A stretch of DNA of 64,000 nt, from assembly GCF_042682785.1 (NCBI RefSeq), contig NZ_JBHUIB010000001.1, positions 124,001 to 188,000 on the forward strand, read 5' to 3'. A program made the position numbers and the translations under genes. Below the pieces are notes generated by a model. That model ran no database searches and had not been told where the DNA came from. It saw nothing but the letters and a program-made list of their open reading frames with translations. Within the stretch, counting starts at the first letter, position 1. The number at the start of each line of letters is the position of its first letter. This stretch comes from Thalassotalea_F euphylliae. GTDB lineage: Bacteria; Pseudomonadota; Gammaproteobacteria; Enterobacterales; Alteromonadaceae. This document shows positions 33,155 through 42,621 of the stretch, one piece after another.

Positions 33155-34723
33155 ATGGTTTTAAACAAATGTTCCGATATGCCGCTGTCTTTTTTAAAGC
33201 AACAAGAAAAACCTACACTCCCCCCTTGGAAAATTGCCATCATCGATGATGAAGAAGATGTACACAGTGTAACGAAAATGGCGCTGAAACGTTTTACATT
33301 GGACGATAGAGGCCTAGAATTTCATGACGCATATTCCGCAGAAGAAGGGAAAGAATTACTGGCGAGTCAACCTGACATCGCATTAGTTTTTCTCGACGTA
33401 GTCATGGAAACGGATGATGCTGGATTAACCCTCGCAAAATGGTTGAGGCAAGATGCTGACAACCACTTCACCCGCATTGTATTAAGAACAGGCCAGCCGG
33501 GTCAGGCACCTGAAGAGCAAGTTATCGTTGACTACGATATTAATGACTATAAAGAAAAGACTGAGCTTGATCGTAAAAAATTGTTCACCACAACCTTTAC
33601 CGCTTTGCGTGCTTACCGTGACATTATTCATGTGGAAGAAGCACGCCGATATCAAGAGCTTTACCGTTCAGGCTTAGAGCGGGTAATAGACTCCACCACA
33701 CGTGTCCTCGAAAAGCGAACATTGAAAGAGTTCTTTAGTGGCATATTACAGCAAGTGGTCTCATTGCTCAGGATAAATGACCAAAGCATGCTAATTCAGC
33801 TAAAGGGACTCAGCGCAGTGTACTCAGAAAATGATTACGAAGTGCTTGCCGCCATTAACGAGGATAGCCCCAGTAATATTGATGAAAATATTCAGTACTA
33901 TCTCAACAAAGCAATTGAAGCGAAACACAGTATTTTTGAAGATGACGTATTAGTGGGTTACTTCCCCAGTCATTCAGGGAAGATTAGCCTGCTATACCTG
34001 AAAGGTATTACAAAACTCAACGATATCGACATAAAGCTACTAGAGATATTTTCTGGCAATGTCAGCTTAGCCTTCGATAACTTATTGCTAAACCGAGAAA
34101 TTATTGAAACACAAGAAGAGTTAATCTATCGGTTAGGCGATGCTGTTGAGTCTCGCTCAAAAGAAGCAGGCAATCACATTAGACGAATGTCAGAAGTAAG
34201 TTACATGCTTGCTAAAGAAATAGGCATGCCGGAAGAGGAAGCGGAATTACTTAAACAAGCCGCACCAATGCATGACATCGGTAAAATTGCGACGCCAGAT
34301 GCGATTTTATTGAAGCCAGGTAAGTTAACCGAAGAAGAATGGGAAACGATGAAGGCTCATCCAAGTGTCGGCTACGACATTCTGCATGGTTCAAATCGCC
34401 CTATCCTGAGCTCAGCTGCGATTATCTCTCAACAGCACCACGAAAAGTATGACGGTTCAGGTTATCCTGATGGGAAAAAGGGTGAAGACATCCATATTTT
34501 TGCACGGATAGTCGCCGTTGCCGATGTCTTTGATGCGCTTACACACAAACGCTGTTACAAGGAAGCATGGCCCATCGACAAAGTGACTGAATTTTTAGAG
34601 GAAGCTGCTGGTACTCACTTAGATCCTATTGTGGTTAAAGCACTACTTAACAATGCAGATAAAGCAGTTAAGATTAATCAAATGTACCGCGATACCAGCG
34701 GGGAAGATGAAGAGAATTCATAA
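33155..34723 (+). CDS. Response regulator with DUF3369 and HD-GYP output, c-di-GMP phosphodiesterase
   Basis: 522 aa. A receiver domain (about 25-155) has acidic residues IIDDEEDVH and phospho-acceptor D81 in LVFLDVVME. A DUF3369 sensory/dimerisation domain (about 175-320) follows. HD-GYP (about 335-505) has H373-D374 in PMHDIGKIATPD and G436-Y437-P438 in HHEKYDGSGYP, so the phosphodiesterase should be active. It is cytoplasmic and controlled by a histidine kinase. The nearest kinase is the GAF-GAF protein at 35517, which is a candidate partner but not proven. An in-frame ATG at 33179 is an alternative start. Confidence 0.93.
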   Translation: MVLNKCSDMPLSFLKQQEKPTLPPWKIAIIDDEEDVHSVTKMALKRFTLDDRGLEFHDAYSAEEGKELLASQPDIALVFLDVVMETDDAGLTLAKWLRQDADNHFTRIVLRTGQPGQAPEEQVIVDYDINDYKEKTELDRKKLFTTTFTALRAYRDIIHVEEARRYQELYRSGLERVIDSTTRVLEKRTLKEFFSGILQQVVSLLRINDQSMLIQLKGLSAVYSENDYEVLAAINEDSPSNIDENIQYYLNKAIEAKHSIFEDDVLVGYFPSHSGKISLLYLKGITKLNDIDIKLLEIFSGNVSLAFDNLLLNREIIETQEELIYRLGDAVESRSKEAGNHIRRMSEVSYMLAKEIGMPEEEAELLKQAAPMHDIGKIATPDAILLKPGKLTEEEWETMKAHPSVGYDILHGSNRPILSSAAIISQQHHEKYDGSGYPDGKKGEDIHIFARIVAVADVFDALTHKRCYKEAWPIDKVTEFLEEAAGTHLDPIVVKALLNNADKAVKINQMYRDTSGEDEENS

Positions 34724-34785
34724 CGATTAAAAAGTAGCGAAAAGAGACGCTACGCTTTTAACCGTTCAAGTAGCACAAGTGAAAC

Positions 34786-34983
34786 TCATGCATCTTCGTC
34801 CGAAAAAATATCTTCTATTTTCAACTTGAATAGCCGGGCAGCTTTAAATGCCAATGGCAAACTCGGGTCAAACTTCCCTTTCTCTATTGCCACTATGGTT
34901 TGGCGAGATACATCCAGCTTTTTCGCTAAATCAGCTTGGGTCCAATCACGCTCAGCACGTAATACTTTTAATCGATTTTTCAT
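34786..34983 (-). CDS. XRE-family helix-turn-helix regulator
   Basis: 65 aa, a bare Cro/CI-type DNA-binding domain: MKNRLKVLRAERDWTQADL, then KKLDVSRQTIVAIEKGKFDP. Its start overlaps the preceding membrane protein gene by 4 bases. Such pairs, a YozG-like regulator plus a small membrane protein, are common and usually self-regulated. The two matching palindromes at 35422 and 35456 are the likely binding sites. Confidence 0.92.
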   Translation of the reverse strand: MKNRLKVLRAERDWTQADLAKKLDVSRQTIVAIEKGKFDPSLPLAFKAARLFKLKIEDIFSDEDA

Positions 34984-35402
34984 GAGTAGTGCTTAGTTCC
35001 CAACAAAACCATCACAATATAACTTATCCCCATGGCAAGCATTAAATGACTAATTTCAGCGCCCGCCTCAATAACTCCCAGAGACGTTAAGGTTGAGTAA
35101 GCAATACCAAATACAAGTCCCACTCCTAAGGTTATACCCATCGCATTAAGATGAATGCGCTGCTGCAGCTCATCTAAGCCCAACAAATGTTTTTTATTCG
35201 CTAGAATCATCATAATGCCTGTACCGACATTAGCAGCCACTAAGAGATAGACTATCCACTGCTGTTCTGTACCCACATAGGGTTTGCCAAATATCGATAA
35301 CGCTTGTGAAATCAGCCACAGTGAAGTCCAGATGGCAAGATTAATAGTGTTCGATTTTGTCGCTTTTTCCCGAGGCGATTGTTCCAATGCATCCGTATTC
35401 AT
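34980..35402 (-). CDS. Membrane protein paired with the XRE regulator
   Basis: 140 aa with four hydrophobic segments at about 20-40, 48-68, 84-104 and 115-135, and a polar N-terminus of about 18 residues. Family unknown to me; comparable two-gene units pair an XRE regulator with a small membrane protein of unknown job. It is first in the operon, directly behind the two-operator promoter. Confidence 0.75.
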   Translation of the reverse strand: MNTDALEQSPREKATKSNTINLAIWTSLWLISQALSIFGKPYVGTEQQWIVYLLVAANVGTGIMMILANKKHLLGLDELQQRIHLNAMGITLGVGLVFGIAYSTLTSLGVIEAGAEISHLMLAMGISYIVMVLLGTKHYS

Positions 35403-35421
35403 AGATTAGTTTCCTTAACAA

Positions 35422-35443
35422 AAAGTAAAGTACCTTTTACTTT
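35422..35443. promoter_or_regulatory. Operator O1 of the XRE operon
   Basis: AAAGTAAA-N6-TTTACTTT perfect dyad. It overlaps the -10 and start point of the promoter. Its centre is 40 bases from that of O2. Confidence 0.72.
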
Positions 35444-35469
35444 ATAGAGTAACCTTAACTAAAAGTAAA
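35441..35469 (-). promoter_or_regulatory. Promoter of the membrane protein-XRE operon
   Basis: Minus strand: -35 TTTACT (35469-35464), 17-base spacer, -10 TATAAA (35446-35441). The -35 lies inside O2 and the -10 touches O1. Confidence 0.65.
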
Positions 35470-35489
35470 GCTCACTTTACTTTTAGTTA
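35456..35489. promoter_or_regulatory. Operator O2 of the XRE operon
   Basis: TAACTAAAAGTAAAG and its perfect complement separated by CTCA: 15-base arms. The core is the same AAAGTAAA-N6-TTTACTTT dyad as in O1. The longer symmetry suggests it is the stronger site. Confidence 0.75.
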
Positions 35490-35516
35490 AATAACATAGA
35501 CACAAGTAATTGACGT

Positions 35517-37490
35517 TTACTCTTCAATATTTGAGGGAAACTTAATGAGATACGCAAGTCCTTTCCCTAACTCGCTTTTTGCTTCAATTCTTCCGTGTAA
35601 TGCTGAAGTAACGAGGTTATAAACAAGGTGTGTGCCTAGGCCGCTACCTCCATCGCCCCGTTTAGTCGTATAAAACGGCTCGAATAATAGTGCCATGGCC
35701 TCTTTATCAATGCCCAGTCCGTCATCAGCATAACGAAGAATGATAAAATTGTTTTTCTCTTCAACAGCAATAACAATGTTGCCCTGTTCAATGCCATCAA
35801 AACCATGCTTGATAGAATTCATGAGCAAGTTACTGATAATTTGAGAAATTGCACCTGCATTAGTATTCGCGGTAATCCCATTATCACACTCTACACGTAT
35901 CACATGTTTTACCCGCTTCAACGTGGGTCTTAAGCTCAACAAAATTTCGTCGATATACTGTTTGAAACAGATTTCTCGAATGCTATTTGACGACTGATCC
36001 ACAGCCACCTGCTTAAAACTTTTCACCAAATCAGCTGCGCGCTGCACGTTAGTATCCAATATAGTGCTGGCTTCTTTTACTTCGTCCAAATAGCTTGTCA
36101 GTCCCTCTTCTGTCAGGCTACCGTCGGCTAGGCCTTTTTCTAAAATCTTAGTTTCTTCATGAAGGTGGCTCACGCCTGTGACACAAATACCAAGCGGTGT
36201 ATTAATTTCATGCGCAATACCTGCAACTAATCCGCCTAGCGATGCCATTTTTTCTTGCTGTACGAGTTGCTGTTGCGTGCGCTTTAATTTGTCGAGTGTT
36301 TGTTGTAATTCTTTGTGTTGCTGCTCCAATACTCTGTGTTGTTTGGCGAGTTTTAATTGGGCTTCTTTGCGCTGCTGCACATTCACTGTCGCCTCAATAG
36401 CTTTGGCAACGTGATTACCCACATAACTTAATAGCTCTAAGTCTTGTTGGGTAAAAATCACTTTGTCGTCATAGCTTTGCACCACCATAATGCCATGAAG
36501 AATATTAGAAGAAATCATCGGCACGCCTAACCAACATGTGAAGTTTTGAGCGCCTTTTACTTCTCCAATTTTGCCCTGTTCAATCAGCATTGAAACGCGT
36601 TCTTGTGTCAATAATTGAGGTTCGCGAGTATTAATCACATAGGAACTAAGCCCCATGCCAATAGGTAAAATAGTGCCTTGCGCTACTTCTGTATCAATCT
36701 CGTCAATAAAGTAAGACAAACATAACTCATGCTTTTCCTCATCAAGCAAAGCAATGTAAAAGTTATTAGCAAATATCAACGTATCAATTATGTGATGCAC
36801 CTGTTTGTATAAGTCGTTAAGTTCAGGTGCTTTGGCCGCAAGCGAAGCAATTTTATAAAGCGCATGTTGCAGCTTTTCTGCGTGCCTTCGTTCAGCAAGC
36901 TCCTTACTCAGTATGTCATGGGTATCGACCGTACTTGCTTGAATCGCGCTTTCCACTTGGTACTTCGCCAACGCAGAAGCAATAATAGAAGCAAACAACT
37001 TAAAGATCGCTTTATCTTCGCTGCTGTAATTAATATCGGGTTCGTAACTTTGAATAACTATTGCACCGAGACACTGTCCGTTCTGAGCGATGAGCGGGAT
37101 GCCAACCCAATGATGTGACTGAGTGCCAAATCCCCATTGGTGATCATCGTCGGTATATTTAGACTCATCGCTCGCATGAATTACCAGCTTTCGTTTGTTT
37201 CCGATCACCCATGCTGTCGGCGACTGTTGCGGTGTCGCCAACGTAAACTTCCTGTCTGGTTCTATTGGCTCGTCTTTTTCATCGACGTTGTATAAATATT
37301 GAATGGTATTTTCTTGGTTGTTATAGCTAGCCAAGTAAAAGTTTCTTGCATCCATCAGCTCGCCTAACAGTTTGTGGGCGTACTCCATGTACTCGTATAG
37401 CGACGTTGCCTCAATGTAGAATTTGTCGAGCTTGATAAAGGTGTGAAATATTTGTTCTAACCGATGAATTCGTGCTTCGCTTGCTACCAC
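35517..37490 (-). CDS. Soluble sensor histidine kinase with two GAF domains
   Basis: 657 aa. GAF domains at about 25-185 and 215-370 (WVGIPLIAQNGQCLGAIVIQ and WLGVPMISSNILHGIMVVQS) should bind a small ligand or chromophore. A coiled coil (about 375-415, Gln/Lys-rich) leads to the phospho-acceptor H427 in LVAGIAHEINTPLG. The HATPase domain has LLMNSIKHGF, YADDGLGID, PFYTTKRGDGGSGLGTHLV. No membrane segment is seen, so the kinase is cytoplasmic. The closely similar C-terminal half at 63588-64000 shows a second kinase of this type. The receiver protein at 33155 is a possible partner. Confidence 0.92.
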   Translation of the reverse strand: MVASEARIHRLEQIFHTFIKLDKFYIEATSLYEYMEYAHKLLGELMDARNFYLASYNNQENTIQYLYNVDEKDEPIEPDRKFTLATPQQSPTAWVIGNKRKLVIHASDESKYTDDDHQWGFGTQSHHWVGIPLIAQNGQCLGAIVIQSYEPDINYSSEDKAIFKLFASIIASALAKYQVESAIQASTVDTHDILSKELAERRHAEKLQHALYKIASLAAKAPELNDLYKQVHHIIDTLIFANNFYIALLDEEKHELCLSYFIDEIDTEVAQGTILPIGMGLSSYVINTREPQLLTQERVSMLIEQGKIGEVKGAQNFTCWLGVPMISSNILHGIMVVQSYDDKVIFTQQDLELLSYVGNHVAKAIEATVNVQQRKEAQLKLAKQHRVLEQQHKELQQTLDKLKRTQQQLVQQEKMASLGGLVAGIAHEINTPLGICVTGVSHLHEETKILEKGLADGSLTEEGLTSYLDEVKEASTILDTNVQRAADLVKSFKQVAVDQSSNSIREICFKQYIDEILLSLRPTLKRVKHVIRVECDNGITANTNAGAISQIISNLLMNSIKHGFDGIEQGNIVIAVEEKNNFIILRYADDGLGIDKEAMALLFEPFYTTKRGDGGSGLGTHLVYNLVTSALHGRIEAKSELGKGLAYLIKFPSNIEE

Positions 37491-37838
37491 ATGTCACTCA
37501 CTCTTTCTGCATCTTAATGTAAGCTTAGTCAATGACTTATAAAAAGCGAACTACCTGCCACTCGCTTTTCAACCACCTGAAAAGCCGATAAAAATTACCC
37601 CATAGTCTTTGTTGCAGATTGATTTACTATTCAATCGCAGCCCTTGTTCACGTTAAAAATTTGTAACTTCTGTGAATCAACGTATTTTTTTGTTCACTCA
37701 ACGTGTTTTAGCCAAATCAAGGCGCCTAGGTTGATCGCCTTATCAGCATTTACTGTATATTCGTATTAACTAAATAGTATGTACTTACATCGACTGCTTA
37801 ACGGCAAACCAGTTGATGAGCCCTTTACTGAGGACACT
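37491..37838. promoter_or_regulatory. Divergent intergenic region with inverted repeats
   Basis: 348 bases between the GAF kinase (minus) and the second RND operon (plus). Overlapping dyads lie at 37716-37741: ATCAA-N10-TTGAT, and AAGGCG / CGCCTT. They sit about 100-120 bases before the adaptor start and could bind a regulator of the pump, although no regulator gene is adjacent. The remainder shows nothing definite. Confidence 0.4.
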
Positions 37839-38867
37839 ATGAAAATAATTATAATCCACGTTATTATCGCCCTAATAGCGTCATTCCCAGTGCACGCCCA
37901 AGAACGAAAACGCCCACCTGCAAACGTTATTTTGCAAAATATTTCATTCGCTCCAATAGAGGTTGCCATAGAAACTGTCGGTACCGCTGAGGCTCAAAAG
38001 TCAGTGAGCCTATTTCCTGCTGCTGCAGACCGGGTAACCAAGGTGCTATTTCGCCCCGGTGATTATGTTGAACAAGGCACGGTAATTCTCGAGCTCGATG
38101 CAAGAAGACAGGTCTCTGCGTTAAAGCGCGCAAAAATCGAACAAGCTGACAAACAACGTAACGTCGACAGATTATCCAAGAGCTTAACCAACGGAGCTGT
38201 AACAGAATCAGAGCTCGACGAGGCTAAAGCTTTACTAGACCTTGCTGATGTCGCGGTTATAGAAGCACAAGCTGACTTAGATGACAGGAAAGTAGTAGCA
38301 CCGTTTAGTGGTTATTTAGGGTTAACGGATGTCGAAGTCGGTGACAGGATTAACGAATCAACGTTGGTTACCACCATTGATGATCGCGCCAAGCTATTCG
38401 TGAATTTCTCAGTACCTGAATCTGCATACAATTTAGTGAACGAACAAACCAAAGTGCAAGTACAACCTTGGAACAATCGTGACGACGTTTTTACCGCGAG
38501 TCTTTCAGAGTTAGATAGCCGAATAGATGCTGAAGACAGAACACTGCGAGTACGCGCAATACTCGACAACAGTGACGACCAATTCAGACCCGGCTTGAGC
38601 TTTAAAGTGAATTTAAGTGCCCAAGGCACTGTCTACCCAATTGTACCAGAAGCATCGCTGGCCTGGGGGGCAACTGGTTCATATATCTGGTTAGCCAAAG
38701 AGGGCAAAGCGGCAAAAATTCCCGTTGAAATCAGGCAACGTTTGCGAGGCTCGATTCTCGTTGAAGGTGATTTGCAAGATGGCGACCTACTCATTGTTGA
38801 GGGTATTCAACGCCTTCGTCAAGGCGCGCCAGTAGCACCTGCCAGTATGCTAGCGAATAAGGAATAA
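37839..38867 (+). CDS. RND efflux periplasmic adaptor, second system
   Basis: 342 aa from the ATG at 37839, chosen because GAGGA lies upstream and a Sec signal (MKIIIIHVIIALIASFPVHA) follows; the frame is open further upstream to 37779. Order: barrel-sandwich half, helical hairpin (about 85-135), second half VVAPFSGYLGLTDVEVGDRI, beta-barrel, C-terminal domain. It differs from the first adaptor in having a cleavable signal in place of an anchor. It starts a two-gene operon; the permease follows after 1 base. Confidence 0.92.
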   Translation: MKIIIIHVIIALIASFPVHAQERKRPPANVILQNISFAPIEVAIETVGTAEAQKSVSLFPAAADRVTKVLFRPGDYVEQGTVILELDARRQVSALKRAKIEQADKQRNVDRLSKSLTNGAVTESELDEAKALLDLADVAVIEAQADLDDRKVVAPFSGYLGLTDVEVGDRINESTLVTTIDDRAKLFVNFSVPESAYNLVNEQTKVQVQPWNNRDDVFTASLSELDSRIDAEDRTLRVRAILDNSDDQFRPGLSFKVNLSAQGTVYPIVPEASLAWGATGSYIWLAKEGKAAKIPVEIRQRLRGSILVEGDLQDGDLLIVEGIQRLRQGAPVAPASMLANKE

Positions 38868-38868
38868 C

Positions 38869-41800
38869 ATGCTTAATTTATTCCAAAACAAAGACGATCT
38901 TCCGTCGTTATCTGTCAGACGCCCGATAACGATCATTGTACTGAACATACTGATTATCATCGCTGGCTTGTCCGCCATTCTTGGCTTAGAAGTGAGAGAG
39001 CTACCTGATGTGGACCGTCCTATCGTCAGTGTTCGCGCAAACTTTCCCGGAGCTGCACCAGAAACAGTTGACAATGAAGTCACACGTCGTATTGAAGGCG
39101 CTGCTGCACGGGTTAGCGGTGTAAAGTCAATTCGCGCTCAAAGTGAAGAAGGCTTTTCTCGCATTGTGGTTGAGTTTAGGCCAGGCATCAATTTAGAAGA
39201 CGCTGCGAATGAAATGCGCGAGTCTATAAGCCGTGTTCAACGTCAATTGCCTGAAGAGGTTGAGCAATTAGCGATTGTCAAAGCCGACAATGATGCGCAA
39301 TCCGTATTGAGTTTAGCCGTAGCCAGTGACGAGTTTGATATGGAAACCGTTGCTGAAATTGTTGAACGCGATATAGCACCATTATTCTTATCAATTCCCG
39401 GTGTTGCCGATGTTAGGTTGAACGGTGAGCGCCAACGCGTGTTGAGAGTTACTGTAGATCCAATGCGCTTAGCGAGCTACCGTTTGTCTTTCACGGATGT
39501 ATCTACGGCATTGCGTTCTGCGCCATTCGATGTACCTGCTGGAAGCCTGCGCTCAACAGACCATCAAGTTATCGTCCGCGCAGACGCGACGTCAATTTCT
39601 GCTTCACAAGTTGAAAACATTATTATCAGCGGCAATACCCGTATTGGTGACGTGGCAACAGTGTACTTTGGCCCTGCCGATGCGAACAGTTTTGTGCGCC
39701 TTAATGGCAGACCGGTCATTGGCCTCGGTGTTATTAGGCAAGCAAGCGCGAATACCATAGAAATCTCAGATCAAGCCCTTGCGATGGTAGAAGAGTTAAA
39801 CACGCGTTTCCCGGAACTCGATATCTACACAACATCAGATGACGCGCAGTTTATTCGAAGCTCAGTAGAGGAAGTAATCAAGTCGCTAGGTTATACCATT
39901 GCTTTAGTGGTCATCACGCTATGGATATTTTTAGGTAGCTGGCGTGCCACGCTAGTGCCAGCATTGTCTATTCCTGTCTCACTGATTGGCGTGCTTGCCA
40001 TTATGTGGTCACTTGGATTCTCGATTAACATTCTTACCTTGCTTGCCTTAGTGTTGGCAACTGGACTTATCGTCGATGATGCGATTGTGGTATCCGAAAA
40101 CATTCAGCGCAGAAAATCACAAGGGCTGAAATCAAAAGCGGCGGCGGTGGTTGGTTCACGCGAAGTTTTCTTTGCCGTCATTGCAACCACGGCAGTACTA
40201 GTTGCGGTGTTTGTACCAATAGCCTTTCTGCCATCGACAGCAGGAAAATTATTTCGAGAATTTGGTGGTGTATTAGCTGGTGCAGTTATTATTTCGTCTT
40301 TTGTTGCCCTAACGCTCGTCCCCGCATTAAAAGCAAAATTGCTTAGTGAAAAAGCAAAACAAGACAATGCATTCATGCAGCGCATTGGCAACAAAGTCGT
40401 CAATGGATACAGTCGTTCGTTATCCGTTTGTATTAAATACGGTTGGCTAATTTTATTGGCAAGTATATTAACCGCCGCCTATGCGACATTCTTATACGGC
40501 AAAGTTGATAAAGAACTCTTACCTTCAGAAGATCGCGGCAATATTCGAATATTTGCACGTGGACCAGATGGTGTAGGTATCTCTTTCATGGATCGTCAAG
40601 CAACGGCTATGGAAGATATATTACTGCCCTATTCCGAACAAGGTGACATTGATTCTATTAGAACCGTTGTAGGGCAGTGGGACCCTAATATTGTCTTTAT
40701 GACAGTGAACTTAAAAGACTGGGCAGATCGCGAGAACAGCCAGCAAAAGATCATCAACGATATCCGCCCTAAGCTGGCTGCTATTCCTGGTGCGCCAGGT
40801 CGTGCGTTTGGCGCAAATAGTTTAAACCTGCGTGGTCAAGGTGGCGGATTAGAGTTTGCGATCACAGGAAATGATTACGAAAGTATTTTTGAAGTTACCC
40901 AAGAATTTAGCAACCTTATCGAAACCAACTATCCTGAATTTGGTCGCCCGAGAATCTCTTACCAACCTACGCAGCCACAAATGCGCGTACATATCGATCG
41001 CAATCGTGCGGAAGAGTTGGGTGTGCCATTCAGCGATATCAACCAAACCCTGCGCGCTGCCATTGGTGGTGATGACCTCACCGATTTAAATGTTGGTGAC
41101 CAAGCCATTCCCATTATTTTGCAATCTTCATATAAAAATTCAGCAAATCCTTCAGATTTAACGAATCTTTATGTGTCAGCGAAAAATGGCGACCTCGTTT
41201 CCTTGTCTTCTATTGCTTACATTTCAGAGGAAGGCGTGGCCGCAGAGCTTGAACGCCACGCACAGCGCCGCGCAATTGAAGTTGATTTAGAGCTACCAGA
41301 TACCCTGCCTATTGCAGAAGCAGTCACTATTTTACGGACACTTGCGAGTGAGCACTTGCCCAACGGATATGGCTTAGTGCTATTGGGTGAAGCGAAAACG
41401 TACCAAGAGACAGATCAACAAGTCACTATGACTTACTTAGTCGCGTTCCTCATAGTACTTTTGGTACTTGCCGCACAGTTTGAAAGTGCCACTAGCGCGG
41501 TGGTCGTTATGTTAACCGTACCTTTTGGTATTGCCGCTGCCATTTTCGCCGTATCAATAACAGGCACAACCATCAATATCTATTCACAAATTGGTCTTGT
41601 CATGTTGATTGGCCTATTGGCAAAGAACTCTATCTTATTGGTTGAATTTGCCGATCAACTGCGTGACCGCGGCACACCGATAAAAGAAGCTATTATTGAA
41701 GCGGGCAAAGTAAGGCTAAGACCAATTATGATGACTTTGTTGTCGACCGTTTTAGGTGGTCTTCCGCTCATTATGTCTACTGGCGCAGGTGCAGAAGCGC

Positions 41801-41970
41801 GCAATGCTATTGGTTGGGTTGTGTTTGGCGGGCTGGGGATTGCCGTTGTCTTCACACTATTTTTAACGCCAGTATTATATTTCTGGTTAGCGCGATTTGC
41901 TAAACCTAGAGCAGACCAAGAAAAACGTTTAGCCACAGAGTTATTAGAGGCAGAAACAAGCTCTCAATAG
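38869..41970 (+). CDS. RND efflux pump inner-membrane transporter, second system
   Basis: 1033 aa HAE1-type permease with twelve helices. It opens with LPSLSVRRPITIIVLNILII, carries the proton-relay aspartates in GLIVDDAIVVSENIQRR, and the relay lysine in GLLAKNSILLVEFADQL. Length is normal. It is clearly a separate lineage from the pump at 11575, not a recent duplicate. It also lacks an outer-membrane channel gene nearby. Confidence 0.95.
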   Translation: MLNLFQNKDDLPSLSVRRPITIIVLNILIIIAGLSAILGLEVRELPDVDRPIVSVRANFPGAAPETVDNEVTRRIEGAAARVSGVKSIRAQSEEGFSRIVVEFRPGINLEDAANEMRESISRVQRQLPEEVEQLAIVKADNDAQSVLSLAVASDEFDMETVAEIVERDIAPLFLSIPGVADVRLNGERQRVLRVTVDPMRLASYRLSFTDVSTALRSAPFDVPAGSLRSTDHQVIVRADATSISASQVENIIISGNTRIGDVATVYFGPADANSFVRLNGRPVIGLGVIRQASANTIEISDQALAMVEELNTRFPELDIYTTSDDAQFIRSSVEEVIKSLGYTIALVVITLWIFLGSWRATLVPALSIPVSLIGVLAIMWSLGFSINILTLLALVLATGLIVDDAIVVSENIQRRKSQGLKSKAAAVVGSREVFFAVIATTAVLVAVFVPIAFLPSTAGKLFREFGGVLAGAVIISSFVALTLVPALKAKLLSEKAKQDNAFMQRIGNKVVNGYSRSLSVCIKYGWLILLASILTAAYATFLYGKVDKELLPSEDRGNIRIFARGPDGVGISFMDRQATAMEDILLPYSEQGDIDSIRTVVGQWDPNIVFMTVNLKDWADRENSQQKIINDIRPKLAAIPGAPGRAFGANSLNLRGQGGGLEFAITGNDYESIFEVTQEFSNLIETNYPEFGRPRISYQPTQPQMRVHIDRNRAEELGVPFSDINQTLRAAIGGDDLTDLNVGDQAIPIILQSSYKNSANPSDLTNLYVSAKNGDLVSLSSIAYISEEGVAAELERHAQRRAIEVDLELPDTLPIAEAVTILRTLASEHLPNGYGLVLLGEAKTYQETDQQVTMTYLVAFLIVLLVLAAQFESATSAVVVMLTVPFGIAAAIFAVSITGTTINIYSQIGLVMLIGLLAKNSILLVEFADQLRDRGTPIKEAIIEAGKVRLRPIMMTLLSTVLGGLPLIMSTGAGAEARNAIGWVVFGGLGIAVVFTLFLTPVLYFWLARFAKPRADQEKRLATELLEAETSSQ

Positions 41971-42001
41971 CCTTGTCGCACCATTCGCGAAAGTGCTCTT
42001 A

Positions 42002-42031
42002 CAAAAAAACCGGCGAAAGCCGGTTTTTTCT
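42002..42031. terminator. Bidirectional intrinsic terminator
   Basis: AACCGGC-GAAA-GCCGGTT with a stable GAAA tetraloop and A/T runs on both sides, between the RND permease and the convergent starch enzyme gene. Confidence 0.95.
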
Positions 42032-42050
42032 TTTTGCTCTAGTCCGAGGG

Positions 42051-42621
42051 CTATTGCATTGGTGCGCAAGTCTCTGACCACACACCGGTGTCGTATTCAT
42101 AACAACCACTTTGTGAGCGAGTTAAATCAGTTGTTTGACCACCACTGCCACCTGCAGCCGCATCATTGAAAATAAGGTTGGTTTGGCGAACACCTTCAGG
42201 CATTTGGTAAAAAAACCAGTCATTGCCTAAAGACTGCATCAATTCACCAGGCCAGCTAGCGTCGGTAATACCCTGCGCTTGCCAATAGTAGAGATGCACG
42301 CCGTCAGTCCAATTTGCAGGCTTTTTAAAGTAAAAAGATAGCCCTGGTAACACACAACTATCGCTCCATTCGCCAGTCGCCTGAACATAACAACCGTCAC
42401 CTTCGCGATATAGATCAACGGTTTGGTTGCCGCTATTGTCATTGAAAATGACATTCGCTGCATCTACACCGTTAGGCAATTGGTAGCTATACCAGTTATC
42501 ACCGATAGCAGCCATTGGGTTACCAGGCCAGCCAACAGAGCTATTTACTGGCGAGGTATTCCAATAATAGATATATGCATCACCCCACGCATCTGGCTTT
42601 TGAAAATACACCGTCATTCCA
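42051..42621 (-). repeat. Starch-binding-like modules 7 and 8
   Basis: Two C-terminal copies (about 42621-42355 and 42344-42051) of the roughly 90-residue module also present six times upstream. Each opens like GMTVYFQKPDAW, has an aromatic core YYW, a WPG motif, a second GDNWYSYQ-like strand, FNDxxGxQTxDL and a Cys pair near the end. Confidence 0.85.

Noticed and set aside
35456..35489. Long palindrome considered as an intrinsic terminator
   Set aside because: It is AT-rich, has no GC-rich stem, lies upstream of the gene and shares its core with O1, so an operator is the better reading.
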